64,000 nucleotides of DNA from Anthopleura xanthogrammica (taxonomy: Eukaryota > Cnidaria > Anthozoa > Actiniaria > Actiniidae): NCBI GenBank assembly GCA_964019055.1, contig OZ025215.1:2071001-2135000 (forward strand). Reading direction: 5' to 3'. The stretch's first letter is position 1; every line of letters starts with the position of its first letter. Below are positions 31,001 to 37,600 of this stretch, piece after piece. The position numbers and the translations under genes were made by a program. The notes under the pieces were generated by a model. It searched no databases. It was not told the DNA's origin and saw only the letters and a program-made list of their open reading frames with translations.

Positions 31001-32474
31001 AAGAAGTTCAAAAAGATCTGACAAAATCCAGTGTTGTTTTTGAAGTAGAGTCCAAAGTTGTGCACATAACGTATAAATCTTGAGGAACTGTCACTTCTGT
31101 TTGAATTTAAAGTCGGATTTCCCAAACCTTTTTGTATAATGTTGAAGTTTACATCCTTTTTATAATTTTTTTCAAGACAATTTTGTTAAAACTGCTTTGT
31201 CAGACTCTGCTTCTTCGTGAATGAGAAAAAGTACAAAGAATGTGATTCGCTTATTTGCCATAGTTTGGAGAATCTCAATTTTGATCAGAAAATAAAACGT
31301 TTTTATAATCTTAAAATATCTTCTGCCATATCATAAAAGCAATAGAAACTAAGTTCTTATGACTCTACCAGTGAAATAGAGCACGTGGGATGTTGGGAGA
31401 AACACTCGAAAAAGTTCAAAAATCACGAGTCGGAGACGAGTGATTTTTGAACTTTTCTCGTGTTTCTCCCAACATCCCGCATGCTCTATTTCACTGCTAG
31501 AGTCATAACAACTTTGTTTCTATTGCTTAAATAATAAAATGATTTGGTTTTGCAAGTAAAACTCTGCCTTTAGTTGCAACATATATAAATTTTCTTGCGT
31601 TAACCACGTCATCAGGCTCATGCGTTTCCTTTTCGACATTTTTAAAAGAAATTAATTCCAATAACCATATTCATAAAAAAATTCTAACTAAGAGATTAAG
31701 GTGGCTGCCCAAAATATTTATTTCGAATGTCTAAATCTTGTGAAGGCATTAGGATACTTCTCTGCAAACATTGGCGTACGTCAATGTAAACCTCGTATTA
31801 TTTCGGAATTTCGTCATTTTTACAAAACACTGTCAAAGCGCCGACATTTGCATCATATTTTTTTAATCGATCGTGCAGGCTTGACACTCGCTTGACATAG
31901 GAATTCTAATTACCATATTCATTAAAATATATAATTATCAAGGGATTTTAAAGTTAACTTACATAGCAAAGTGGGTAGATAACATTGCTGTAATTACATT
32001 GTCAAACCATTAAATCACAGCCTTCTTTCTAACGTTTACTTGTAAGACTTGTGATCAAACCTTGTAATAACCGAAATATTCCATAGGCTAGATCTGTGTA
32101 TATTCCACAGTAGACCCGTAACTATCTTTGAGCTCCGATTCCTATATGATATAATATGACTTATATATGATTTAATCAATTAAAGAATGTACAACTGCAC
32201 AGATCAAGAAGAAATGACTTTTATATAGGTCGGACTAGGCTTCTTCTTATTTGCTCGAATTTAAAGCAGATTCGCTTAACAATGACTTTATTTACTACCT
32301 ACTGACAATACTTGATCAAACATTTCCCTTCCTCCGTCGACTCTAATATTAAATGTAATGTAAAATTAGAGACTTACCGATTACATCGTGGACTAAGAAA
32401 GCGAATGACATGAAAACCAGATACGTCTTAATTAAGTAACAAGGTATTTTAACAGGATTATAATGGATCTCCAT
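6907..32474 (-). CDS. Gene A: discoidin(4)-Ig-FN3(6) type-I receptor with tyrosine-motif tail
   Basis: Complete gene of 26 coding exons, highest coordinate first: 32378-32474, 28773-29101, 28257-28398, 27860-28176, 25577-25727, 24704-25017, 24442-24583, 21454-21761, 21109-21250, 18643-18877, 17510-17619, 17090-17377, 16914-16984, 15784-16000, 15114-15398, 14331-14627, 13833-14147, 13432-13532, 13087-13276, 12504-12859, 12275-12329, 11881-11898, 11648-11746, 11042-11066, 10752-10785, 6907-7335. All introns are GT-AG, phases are compatible throughout, and the sum is 5067 nt, 1688 residues plus stop. Approximate residues: signal peptide 1-32, discoidin domains 33-189, 190-345, 346-497, 498-647, Ig 648-762, FN3 domains 763-1350, RPTP-like membrane-proximal domain 1351-1487, transmembrane about 1497-1518, tail from about 1520. 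Likely a plasma-membrane receptor that binds extracellular or cell-surface ligands and recruits SH2 proteins when phosphorylated. The function is inferred from domains. The microexon and the 12275-12329 exon are the least certain joins. Confidence 0.85.
7336..8321. other. Intron of gene A, left part
   Basis: Low-complexity T-rich sequence at about 7400-7600 (runs of TTCGTTCG and TTTGTTTG), then unremarkable sequence to the foldback element. A short plus-strand reading frame at 7716-7961 shows no recognisable protein features. I see no gene. Confidence 0.5.
8322..10430. mobile_element. Foldback-type element with tandem repeats in inverted arms
   Basis: The left arm (8322-8730) is five copies of a 94-bp unit starting GTTGTAAGCGAGCG. 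The right end (about 10365-10430) is one inverted copy of the same unit. Inside, 8735-8990 is inverted relative to a run of 200-bp units at about 9200-10330 (repeat starts at 9331, 9531, 9731, 9931, 10131). Termini share TAGTGTTGTAAGCG. No transposase; likely non-autonomous. It lies in the last intron of gene A. Confidence 0.75.
9331..10330. repeat. 200-bp tandem repeat
   Basis: Five units of exactly 200 bp beginning TTTCTGTCACTAGAC, nearly identical except for a few point changes such as TTCACTAGTAAG against TTCACCAGTAAG. Part of the foldback element right arm. Confidence 0.85.
10431..11041. other. Intron sequence of gene A around the juxtamembrane exon
   Basis: Apart from exon 10752-10785, this stretch shows no repeat or gene that I recognise. 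11067-11647 is likewise plain intron, with a GATGAAGGACTAGCGTCCG / AAACGTCAG block near 11285 that looks repeat-derived. Confidence 0.4.
10752..11066 (-). CDS. Gene A juxtamembrane cytoplasmic exons
   Basis: Two small exons, 11042-11066 (EETKKAENR, 25 nt) and 10752-10785 (RPSTASTKDVYE, 34 nt). Lengths and phases match the gene B exons 36092-36116 and 34909-34945. Joined to the tail exon they create VYENPI, a further tyrosine motif not seen in B or C. Confidence 0.7.
11648..11746 (-). CDS. Gene A transmembrane exon
   Basis: 99 nt, phase 1 to phase 1. DYSIFAVSLAFNL then AFLVFIVLLVVYII, followed by basic KLRKQ as a stop-transfer signal. One helix, N-terminus outside. Confidence 0.85.
11881..11898 (-). 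CDS. Gene A 18-nt microexon (extracellular stalk)
   Basis: Encodes GKKSCI between acceptor CTTCAG and donor GTAAGT, phase 1 to phase 1. The matching place in gene B is a 48-nt exon. It is required to keep the phase only in the trivial sense, because skipping it is also in frame. Confidence 0.5.
   Translation of the reverse strand, partial: ERKVA
12275..12859 (-). CDS. Gene A membrane-proximal domain like that of receptor tyrosine phosphatases
   Basis: Exons 12504-12859 (APPAPVAGFVGNITAEVNNV, IKAYQIIVVKV, YEEAEKENLHFYIAAEI, FTLGDAKDYNGYKNVKMEVG, THHVLQRAL) and 12275-12329 (YLAGESTLIAKGKIPKNK). The pattern YQIIVV, YIAAEI, F-x-LGD-x-x-x-Y-x-GY-x-N followed by a Gly-Lys loop is the juxtamembrane ectodomain known from RPTPs. 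The second exon uses donor GTTTGA, which is weak, but frame and phase fit. Gene B has no counterpart. Confidence 0.7.
13087..13532 (-). CDS. Gene A FN3 domain 6 (absent from gene B)
   Basis: Exons 13432-13532 (GPPTHLTVQTTKKREILLTW, QKPESVTEKIETYT) and 13087-13276 (IVYEGTKNYNTSF, LCPGTRYMFRVSATTACG, SSQSSSTTKVD). FN3 with an internal phase-0 intron, the same split as FN3 domain 2. Confidence 0.75.
13833..14147 (-). CDS. Gene A FN3 domain 5 (absent from gene B)
   Basis: Single 315-nt exon, phase 1 at both ends. Shows TTFRVSWNKIP, VLVYEVNQTL, LYELLVCAEYHISIKGYTSA and GPSSDIRF. The RRGRARRS stretch after the C' strand is unusually basic and could be a furin-type cleavage site, though this is only a motif match. 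Confidence 0.75.
14331..14627 (-). CDS. Gene A FN3 domain 4 (absent from gene B)
   Basis: Single 297-nt exon, phase 1 at both ends. Shows PQVTLTWQKP, YYNVSYNY, PVWGGVTYEFRVRGVTNKEG and PTKMVVIPVY. Donor GTGAGT, acceptor CTCAG. Confidence 0.75.
15114..15398 (-). CDS. Gene A FN3 domain 3
   Basis: Single 285-nt exon, phase 1 at both ends. Shows VQLNWALPTTKNGIIRKFEL, LTGLHPCAQYSFRILAHT and GPYTPEIQRTT, a complete FN3 domain. Closest relative is gene B 37291-37572. Confidence 0.8.
15784..16984 (-). CDS. Gene A FN3 domain 2
   Basis: Exons 16914-16984 (IPTGFPTSIRAVALTSQSL, RVTWQ) and 15784-16000 (APASGINGPFLGYRVLC, SGLRKWTVYNVTVVVRND, GPINVYVIRRT). The intron contains the 57-bp minisatellite. In gene B the same donor junction has been tandemly amplified; here it is single. 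Confidence 0.8.
16085..16612. repeat. 57-bp minisatellite in a gene A intron
   Basis: About nine copies of a 57-bp unit containing CCCTGACTTAGATCAGC and GAGGTTGTTTCAGGG. Degeneration increases to the right. It lies wholly in the intron inside FN3 domain 2 and contains no exon sequence, unlike the splice-junction arrays. Confidence 0.85.
17090..17377 (-). CDS. Gene A FN3 domain 1
   Basis: Single 288-nt exon, phase 1 on both sides. Shows STAVRIEWQK, YVLVYKNNTY, ITGLEIYTIYDITIKAVS and GVGDGKWSQP, the usual FN3 strand order with the Trp and the Leu-x-x-Tyr-x-x-Tyr core. Donor GTATGT, chosen by alignment with the paralogous exon in gene B. Confidence 0.8.
17510..18877 (-). CDS. Gene A Ig domain
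   Basis: Exons 18643-18877 (ATRPVISGLTNQ, YVDLVCIVQEP, IKWYSGNTDI, STLRVNF) and 17510-17619 (LCSKPFVCKAMYGNN). The Cys of DLVC and the Cys of FVCKA with the central Trp make an Ig core. The phase-2 intron lies inside the domain and holds two MITEs. Confidence 0.8.
17779..18008. mobile_element. MITE with CAGTG termini (TA flanks)
   Basis: Left terminus CAGTGAGGACACTCGAACCG and right terminus GGTTCGAGTGTCTTCACTG are inverted copies flanked by TA. A relative with the same ends lies at 35095-35638. Located in the intron inside the gene A Ig domain. Confidence 0.7.
18146..18543. mobile_element. MITE with GTCCACACTAGTGCGTTTT-type ends
   Basis: About 400 bp bounded by inverted copies of CCACACTAGTGCGTTTT and full of the subrepeat GAAAACGC in both orientations. 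No coding capacity. It is in the gene A Ig intron and is absent from the matching gene B intron. Confidence 0.7.
19020..19580. mobile_element. Inverted-repeat element with a 150-bp terminal palindrome
   Basis: An ATT microsatellite (19025-19092) is followed by a near-perfect palindrome at 19096-19240 (GTAATCATATGGTTTCTCG mirrored at its end) and a tail to about 19530. The same tail and palindrome recur in opposite orientation at about 45885-46375. A second ATT run is at 19526-19562. Confidence 0.7.
19590..21108 (-). repeat. 62-bp tandem array spanning a splice donor (gene A)
   Basis: About 25 copies of a 62-bp unit. On the minus strand each copy carries the last ~46 nt of the discoidin-4 exon (reading TWNTxICMRIELYGCDY) and the donor GTAAGTAC. 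The real exon boundary is the rightmost copy (exon starts at 21109). Copies vary at a few codons: TWNTG, TWNTA, TWSTA. Use of a later donor would read into a stop about 17 codons on. See the 496-bp higher-order repeat. Confidence 0.9.
20011..21002. repeat. Higher-order repeat: two 496-bp blocks of eight 62-bp units
   Basis: The pattern of diagnostic variants (TTTTCATAC start, CTATAC, GTATGTAC, CACACCC, GCCTGTAC) in units 1-8 at 20011-20506 recurs in the same order at 20507-21002. I found no difference between the blocks by eye. Confidence 0.8.
21109..21761 (-). CDS. Gene A discoidin domain 4
   Basis: Exons 21454-21761 (ACSSPVGLEAPGVIQNNQ, MTSSSDFDNTHTASHGRL, YIQINLGHVMTVTGIATQGD) and 21109-21250 (IFQGNSDKDSVRVQWLSHP, RHVRVTP, TWNTTICMRIELYGCDN). 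This domain keeps both canonical Cys residues. Its last exon boundary is the origin of the 62-bp array that follows (19590-21108). Confidence 0.85.
22525..22807. mobile_element. MITE with TATACACCGATTCCGAA termini
   Basis: Left end ATACACCGATTCCGAACATG and right end CATATTCGGAATCGGTGTAT are inverted copies; inner arms GGCCTGGATCGAGG and CCTCGATCCAGG also pair. About 283 bp, no coding capacity. Confidence 0.75.
24060..24385. mobile_element. Inverted-repeat element
   Basis: CGCTGATTGGTCGAGA near 24099 is mirrored by TCTCGACCAATCAGCG near 24367, and CGTGGTAAATAAGAGG by CCTCTTATTTACCACG. No coding capacity. The GATTGG-TCGAGAGC motif recurs at other elements of the window (for example 55137). Confidence 0.65.
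24442..25017 (-). CDS. Gene A discoidin domain 3
   Basis: Exons 24704-25017 (GCTNMFVGLSYSSIIPDHRF, TASSSYGGDYLPSNARL, WLQIDLGSVVFLCAVATQG) and 24442-24583 (IFPGNSDKDQVKTNSLVHP, KFIRFLP, MRVEVYGISS). The 120-nt intron has donor GTAAAT and acceptor CTTAG. The terminal Cys is missing here too. Confidence 0.85.
25176..25256. repeat. GATCGATG microsatellite
   Basis: About ten uninterrupted copies of the 8-mer GATCGATG, preceded by less perfect copies, in the intron between discoidin 3 and discoidin 2 of gene A. Confidence 0.9.
25577..28176 (-). CDS. Gene A discoidin domain 2
   Basis: Exons 27860-28176 (GLLCSSLLVGIGSGKIPDSD, MTSSSSY, YLQINLGSPYIICGIATQGD, WVQSYNM) and 25577-25727 (SLTGNFEPNTAVKNLLYDG, QYIRVAPTSHYGS, MRTELYGIKQDG). 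The halves are split by a 2.1-kb intron filled with repeats. Ends YGI, without the terminal Cys. Confidence 0.85.
25728..27859. other. Repeat-filled intron within discoidin domain 2 of gene A
   Basis: Contains element ends resembling those of the MITE at 53912-54101 (near 25918 and near 27560), a terminus shared with 52075-52150 (near 26250-26335), and an LTR-like block (about 27000-27425). No intact transposon protein was found. Confidence 0.45.
27000..27425 (+). mobile_element. Possible solo LTR
   Basis: Promoter-like layout in one direction: TATA box (CCATATATACGAG at about 27234), then about 100 nt later an AATAAA (27337), then a G/C-rich end before TTCGTGACA. I could not define both ends or a target-site duplication, so the call is tentative. 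Confidence 0.35.
28257..29101 (-). CDS. Gene A discoidin (F5/8 type C) domain 1
   Basis: Exons 28773-29101 (GCQDSPVGISD, FTASSYY, ARLNGARKGWGP, YLQIDLGQV, CAVATQG) and 28257-28398 (LFPGNTDSNTVVKNVLNYP, then RYIRFIP and RVEAYGVRRG). It keeps the first Cys but ends YGV instead of the usual Gly-Cys. The intron between the halves carries four extra copies of the 70-bp acceptor unit. Confidence 0.85.
28369..28712 (-). repeat. 70-bp tandem array spanning a splice acceptor (gene A)
   Basis: Five acceptor-containing units at 28398, 28468, 28538, 28608 and 28678. The 28398 acceptor is the functional one because only it continues into the full discoidin-1b exon. Same unit as 1-490. Gene B has a single copy and gene D one plus a decayed one. 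Confidence 0.9.
29530..29762 (-). mobile_element. tRNA-derived SINE inserted after the duplication
   Basis: Minus-strand head with A box (TGGTCGAGTGGTCAAAGCG) and B box (GGGTTCGAGTCCC) and a body containing CCAACTGGTTTGCCTCC and a nearby ACCAGTTGGG. The paralogous site in gene Z (about 1220-1230) is empty, so the insertion is younger than the duplication. Confidence 0.75.
29763..29868. mobile_element. Short hairpin element, paralogue of 1226-1336
   Basis: Inner arms GGGAGCTGTAGAGCA and TGCTCTACAGCTCCC with CAGTATATA at the right end. The SINE sits immediately at its left edge. Confidence 0.6.
30325..31530. mobile_element. About 1.2-kb insertion specific to the gene A copy
   Basis: Gene Z has continuous sequence here (about 2490-2510); gene A has an extra block beginning TAGATAGTACGCGCGC and ending with a strong hairpin (31350-31515). 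The same GATAGTACGCGCGC start occurs at 55130. No protein recognised. Confidence 0.6.
31350..31515. repeat. Long near-perfect hairpin
   Basis: GTTCTTATGACTCTACCAGT and CACTGCTAGAGTCATAACAA mark the outer arms; AAGTTCAAAAATCACGAGTC pairs with GACGAGTGATTTTTGAACTT around the centre at about 31433. Each arm is about 80 nt. Confidence 0.8.
32378..32474 (-). CDS. Gene A exon 1: signal peptide
   Basis: 97 nt, ends in phase 1. Starts MEIHYNPVKIPCYLIK, then hydrophobic core TYLVFMSFAFLV; the mature protein probably starts near the Cys of discoidin 1. The first ATG matches the paralogues. Donor GTAAGTC. Confidence 0.85.
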
Positions 32475-32572
32475 ATTGTTTTCTTGTACTCATTAAACAA
32501 GGCAACTCAAGGGTGAAGTTTGACACAGAAGTTAATACTTTCAATATTTGTTTCGGCCGCCGATTACATTGT

Positions 32573-32580
32573 TTACGTCA
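32573..32580 (-). promoter_or_regulatory. TGACGTAA element upstream of gene A
   Basis: The same 8-mer and the same distance (99 nt) from the start codon as in gene Z. Since the two regions are recent duplicates, the match alone does not prove selection; the related motifs before B and D add weight. Confidence 0.4.
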
Positions 32581-33888
32581 CGCAACAAGAACAACTCAAA
32601 TAAGAGTTTGACTTTTGGTCGCGGGTCGCGGGTAGGTGGTGCGGGTGCGGGTGCGGGTGCCGATTTAAAAATAGCTAAATAAACAAAAAGGAAATGATAT
32701 GGACTAAACTAGACTAAACTAAACTAGCAATAATAAATACAAAAATCATAGTTTTTTTTTTTCTTCACGTTTTTAACTGAACCAGTATCGTCAATCATCA
32801 GGTTTAACCTACATAAGGAATAAGATTAAAATTAGGAGTAAAACTGCAGTCTTCATAAACTTTATTTAAGACAGCTTCCGGGCCTACTGTGGAATCTCCT
32901 AGTTTTACTCAATTGTGCCACACAGATAGATCATCAAACACACAAATACTTTTAAGTAAACTCCTTTTCGCATTTTGTTTTGTTGATTTACCCAAAAAAA
33001 ACCCAAAGAATTATGCTTTTTAACCTTCGAACAATTCCATTGACTTAGTAATAACTCGTGTACACGTGATGATGAACCGCTTGCTTAACTTTTATTTCTT
33101 TCTTAATCTGTTTTACTGAGTAATCCCATGATATAATCAAAATTTAGTCGACAGGAAAAAAAAAGTATTTTAAAACAGCTTGGATGCACAACAAATATAC
33201 ACTAATTGATGCAATAAGATTGCACTGAATTCATAATCATCCCTTACAATAACTAATAACATAAGTACCTTGAAGTTTTATCCATACCTTGATATCAATC
33301 TCTGGTCTAATCCAAGTCAAAGCTCGGGTAACTCACAAATCGAATTCGAAACTATAACAGCGTAATAAGACAAAGTCAAAAAATTAAACAACTAGTTATT
33401 AACCAGCAAGATTGCATGGGTCGAATAGGGAAAAACTGTGCCTGTAACCTCGGTTTGTCCAAACTCGTTACATGCATATTTTTTCCCATTAACTATAACC
33501 AGTAACGGTTTCTATAAAAGTTATGAACAAGACTAAAACGAGCAAATATATACGAAAAATATACTTACGAAAAAAAATCTGAGGCACAAGATGAACAAGT
33601 CCTGTAAACTTGAAAGTCAACCGAGAACTGAATTATCATAGAAAAAACTAAACACGAAGTACTGGGAATTTGAATAAAGACAAAGAAATGAACTAACAGA
33701 AGTGACAAAGCTAAAAGCGTGACCGGAAAGAAAAACTAAACAAAAACCTTGAATACTTAATCCTAAATATCTGAGTGCGGCATTTACCGGTGCCCGAGGT
33801 CTTGAATATACCGTTTTAAGGACGAGGGCACAGTTTCTCCCTATCTGGACATAGTCTTTAGGACAGTAACTAATTAACAGCTAACTAA

Positions 33889-34115
33889 AGCCCCATTCAC
33901 ACCAACTAACCTTGGTATTTATTAATTTATCTATCGCATTTCCTTCGTCATTTGGCTGCCATCTTATACAGGGTTAAAAATACATCCCCAAAGTAGTTTA
34001 GTTAAAGAAGGTTTGAAAGTTGTTTAGTTAGGCGTACAGGCTGTGTGGAAAGGGCACTAGTTCAATGCAACTAAACAACCTTTCAGCATGTTTAAAGGTC
34101 CGGTGTGAATGGGGT
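33889..34115. mobile_element. MITE with GCCCCATTCACACC termini
   Basis: Left AGCCCCATTCACACC and right GGTGTGAATGGGG are inverted copies. The matching place in the other duplication copy (about 4970) lacks it, so it inserted after the duplication. Confidence 0.7.
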
Positions 34116-34241
34116 ATTATTCTCCCCCAATGACTTTTTTAAGCAACAAATCAGAATGCACAATATTTAAGAACAAATCAGAACGCACAATAATATTTTA
34201 CCGGATTCGAAAAAACTATAGTTGTTACTGTGTTACTTTCT

Positions 34242-34685
34242 TTAATAGTTCATGTCATAATCTCCTTCCCAGTTTCCGTGGCGGTTGGCATAAGTGTGAA
34301 GACCTTGGTAAACCGGTTTGGCCTGGTTTTCTTGTATCACGTACTGATATGTAAGTGGATGTACCAAAGAAGATGCAGAACGTTCTTGATGTTTCTCCGC
34401 TCGCTCTGCTGGCTGAACAGTGTCATAGGTTCGTTTTGCGTACATAGGTTTGGGTTTTGTTTGGGGCTTGGCCCTGGCGCTCGAGCTGACTGTTTCATAG
34501 ACACCAGCACTTGCTAGAGCATCATATCTTTCATCATATGGTGCAGCATGATAGCCAGTTTGCAGGTGTGGTGGATCCACTGCACCCCATGAATCCACCC
34601 CCTCGTAGGTATTTAGTACACTTTCACGTGAAGGTAATGGCACCATAGGAAATTCTGATCCTTCAGAGTTTATTGGAATTGTGTT
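34242..34685 (-). CDS. Gene B cytoplasmic tail exon
   Basis: 148 codons with stop. Motifs in order: NTYEGV, ERYDAL, GVYETV, RTYDTV, LTYQYV, PVYQGL, HTYANR. LTYQYV fits the ITIM consensus and YANR fits YxN. The Lys-Pro spacer is KPQTKPKP. Much closer to the gene C tail than to that of gene A. Confidence 0.85.
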   Translation of the reverse strand, partial: NTIPINSEGSEFPMVPLPSRESVLNTYEGVDSWGAVDPPHLQTGYHAAPYDERYDALASAGVYETVSSSARAKPQTKPKPMYAKRTYDTVQPAERAEKHQERSASSLVHPLTYQYVIQENQAKPVYQGLHTYANRHGNWEGDYDMNY

Positions 34686-37600
34686 CTGTAATCATTGTTA
34701 TAAACAAAAATAAGAATTCCCAGTGCTTACTAATATATCTAAATAAATTTAATCTCAAAAAAAAAAAAATGAAAGACCCAAAGCCAATATCCATCAAAGT
34801 ATATGGCACTCCCTGTATACGCCATGCTTTTTCCTTTGACGCAAGAATACCCGTACCCATCGAAAGCAGAGATATATAATTTTAAAGATAGAATATTAAG
34901 TCACTCACCGAATAAGACAAATGACTAAAAGCCCTCATTGGTTTGCTTTGAGAAAGAAAAAGGAACATTAACAAATGTGTTATTTATATACATGTGTCAT
35001 TCAGTGAATTAAAGATTAAAGTTCAAAGAAATGATTTTTTTTTTAAATAAAAAATCGAAACAAAAAATTATCTTTGGGAATATCTTTTTCAGTGCGGACA
35101 CTCGAACTATGAACACTTCGAGGTTTAACAGATAGAACAAGAGAAGCTAGAAAGAAATGATAGAAAAGTTATTCAATTGTCACTAGCTTGTACAGGGGCT
35201 GGGAAATAAATCTAAGTCTACCTTGACAGGAATCGAACCTGTGACCTTCCGAGTACCGGTCGGATGTTCTACCACTGAGCTACAGGGAGACTCGTGTGGT
35301 TATGGTCACTTTACTGGGTCTACTTCGTGGTTTTTTAGACACTTTTTCATAACTATCCGATCTATACTCTCCGTAATGAACAAAGGGATCAAATACTTTT
35401 AGGTGTCATCCAATCAAAAAAAAAAAAAAAAAAAAAAACCACAAAAAATCTTTAGAAGTTTTATTTCTAACTCTCTTATGTAAACTAAAAAAATCTGCTA
35501 AGTCCATCAATTATGCCGTTTGTTGTGATTAGATGGCGGGTAAAAAATGCTTGATCCCTTTATTTCTTCGGAGAGTGCTTATTGGATAGTTATCAAAAAA
35601 CCTCGAAGGGTCTATGGTTCGAGTGCTCGCACTGTAAAGGCCCAATTTGGCATCGTAAAACCGCAAATAATGAAAATTATTATACATTTTACTCACTATC
35701 TCGCTTCTGATTGGCCGAGAGCCCTCAGCCAATCCCTGATATCGTATGAACGCGACATGATAAATGTTAGTACTATCTGTAGGTTTTACTTGCAGATAAT
35801 ATATTTATCATTTCGAGTTCAAAGGTCACAACAGAAATGGTAATACGTTTGCAATTTTTTCGAAAGCAGAAATTGAATCTTTATTCTTAGTTTGCGAAAT
35901 GAATAATAAAACAATTATTGCACTCGATCGGTTTTCGCATGATATCGTAAATATCCATACCTCGGCCGTTTTATCACACGGCCTTGGTCTTGATAATTTA
36001 TGATATCACGCTCAACCACATCCAATAATTGATTAATATCATATTATCATGGTACATTTCTTCCCTCTAAGTTAGAAATATCAGAATTTACCTGTTTTCT
36101 TCATTCTTCCGGTCTTCTAGAATTATTAAAAAAAAAAAAAGAACAAAGGAGTAAACGATTGATTCAACATAATATCTGAATATCAGAATAACTGAAAGAG
36201 TCAATCGCTAGTCTGCGTAGCAAGCCCTCGCGAGGGGATGATCGCCTATCAATGTAGATATATGAAAACGACAATATTTAGCTTGTTGGTGTACTTACTG
36301 ATTTTTTTACTACGCCGCTTTTTGATGCACACTATAAGTAGGACAATCAAAACCAAGAACGCTGCAGCGTTGCATGAAATACTGACAGTAAAAAGGAGCG
36401 AATCTGAAACTAATAAAATTATTCATAATAGTTTTTTTGGTTTGGTTTGCATGGTTTTGATTTTGGTTTTTGATTCGAGATTTTTAATCAAAATTGAAAT
36501 TAATCAGAATAATGAGTACAAATGTAAACTTATGAAAAATTGTAAGTAGATAAAAGGATAAAATTGCATTATGTACTGCACATGAATAATTATAATTAGA
36601 AACGTAGTTAAACAGTGGAAGGAAATAACATTTGTTCTTTGGTCCAGACGTCTACTAGTGGAATATCATACTTAGTAGCTTCGCCACTCAGAATGGAAGT
36701 TTGTTAATTAGAAACCATATTAAAATGACTTACCTAGGCAAGCTATTTCGTCAAGAAACTTTCGTCCAATACACGGTGACTCTAAAATACAAACATACAT
36801 AATGATATAGTCCCATATATATTATACAACTATTTCAAAAATGGTTGGAGAAGCTTTTGTTGCATGTTGCATGTTGCATGTTGCATGTTGCATGTTGCAT
36901 GTTGCATGTTGCATGTTGCATGTTGCATGTTGCATGTTGCATGTTGCATGTTGCATGTTGCATGTTGCATGTTGCTTAATGTCAGCACAGAAGTGTTACT
37001 TGTGTGACTAAAGGAACGATGGTAACTTCAAGATTAGTAAGAGCAGTTGGAACTGGATATGTTAAGACAAAAATTACAGACATTGTTCACATTGAGGTAG
37101 TCAAAAAACTAGTTTTCATGAAATTGCTTTGAACAAAGATTGCATAGTCATTCGTATTATCGCAAAAAGAAGGTGCAAAGGACATTGCATAAAAGAGTCG
37201 ATGGCATGTAGACATACATTAAGCCTCAATAATACAACAAAACAACTTGTTACTTCTTTAAATGAAGTTATTAAGCATATCAATTCTTACTATCTGTGAC
37301 TGTTGTTTTCAGAATCGCAGATGTTAAAGGACCGTCTTTGATTGTATAAGCCAGCATTTTGAAGGAGTACTGAGTACGCTTGTCCAGTCCAGTCAGTACG
37401 TAAGATAAAGTCGTATTACCAGCAAAATCCTTCTCTGACGAGTTACCAGTTCTTTCGTAGCGCAACTTGAACCCTCTTATGATACCATTTGTTTCGCTTG
37501 GTAAAGACCAATTCAAACGAACACCAGTAGAACTTATAACAGTGACTTGAAAACTTTGTGGCTGTCCAGGAGCTATTTTAAGTATAAATTTGATTTATCA

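Larger units (their letters stand above)
32475..34241. other. Intergenic region between gene A and gene B
   Basis: Shared with 3344-5096 of the duplicated copy. It holds the gene A promoter region, presumably the gene B 3' UTR, and one MITE (33889-34115). No gene seen. Confidence 0.5.
28713..34310. repeat. Segmental duplication copy 2 (paralogous to about 491-5163)
   Basis: Runs from discoidin 1 of gene A to the terminal codons of gene B's tail. This copy retains the complete gene B tail exon, whereas copy 1 keeps only its last codons. Confidence 0.8.
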
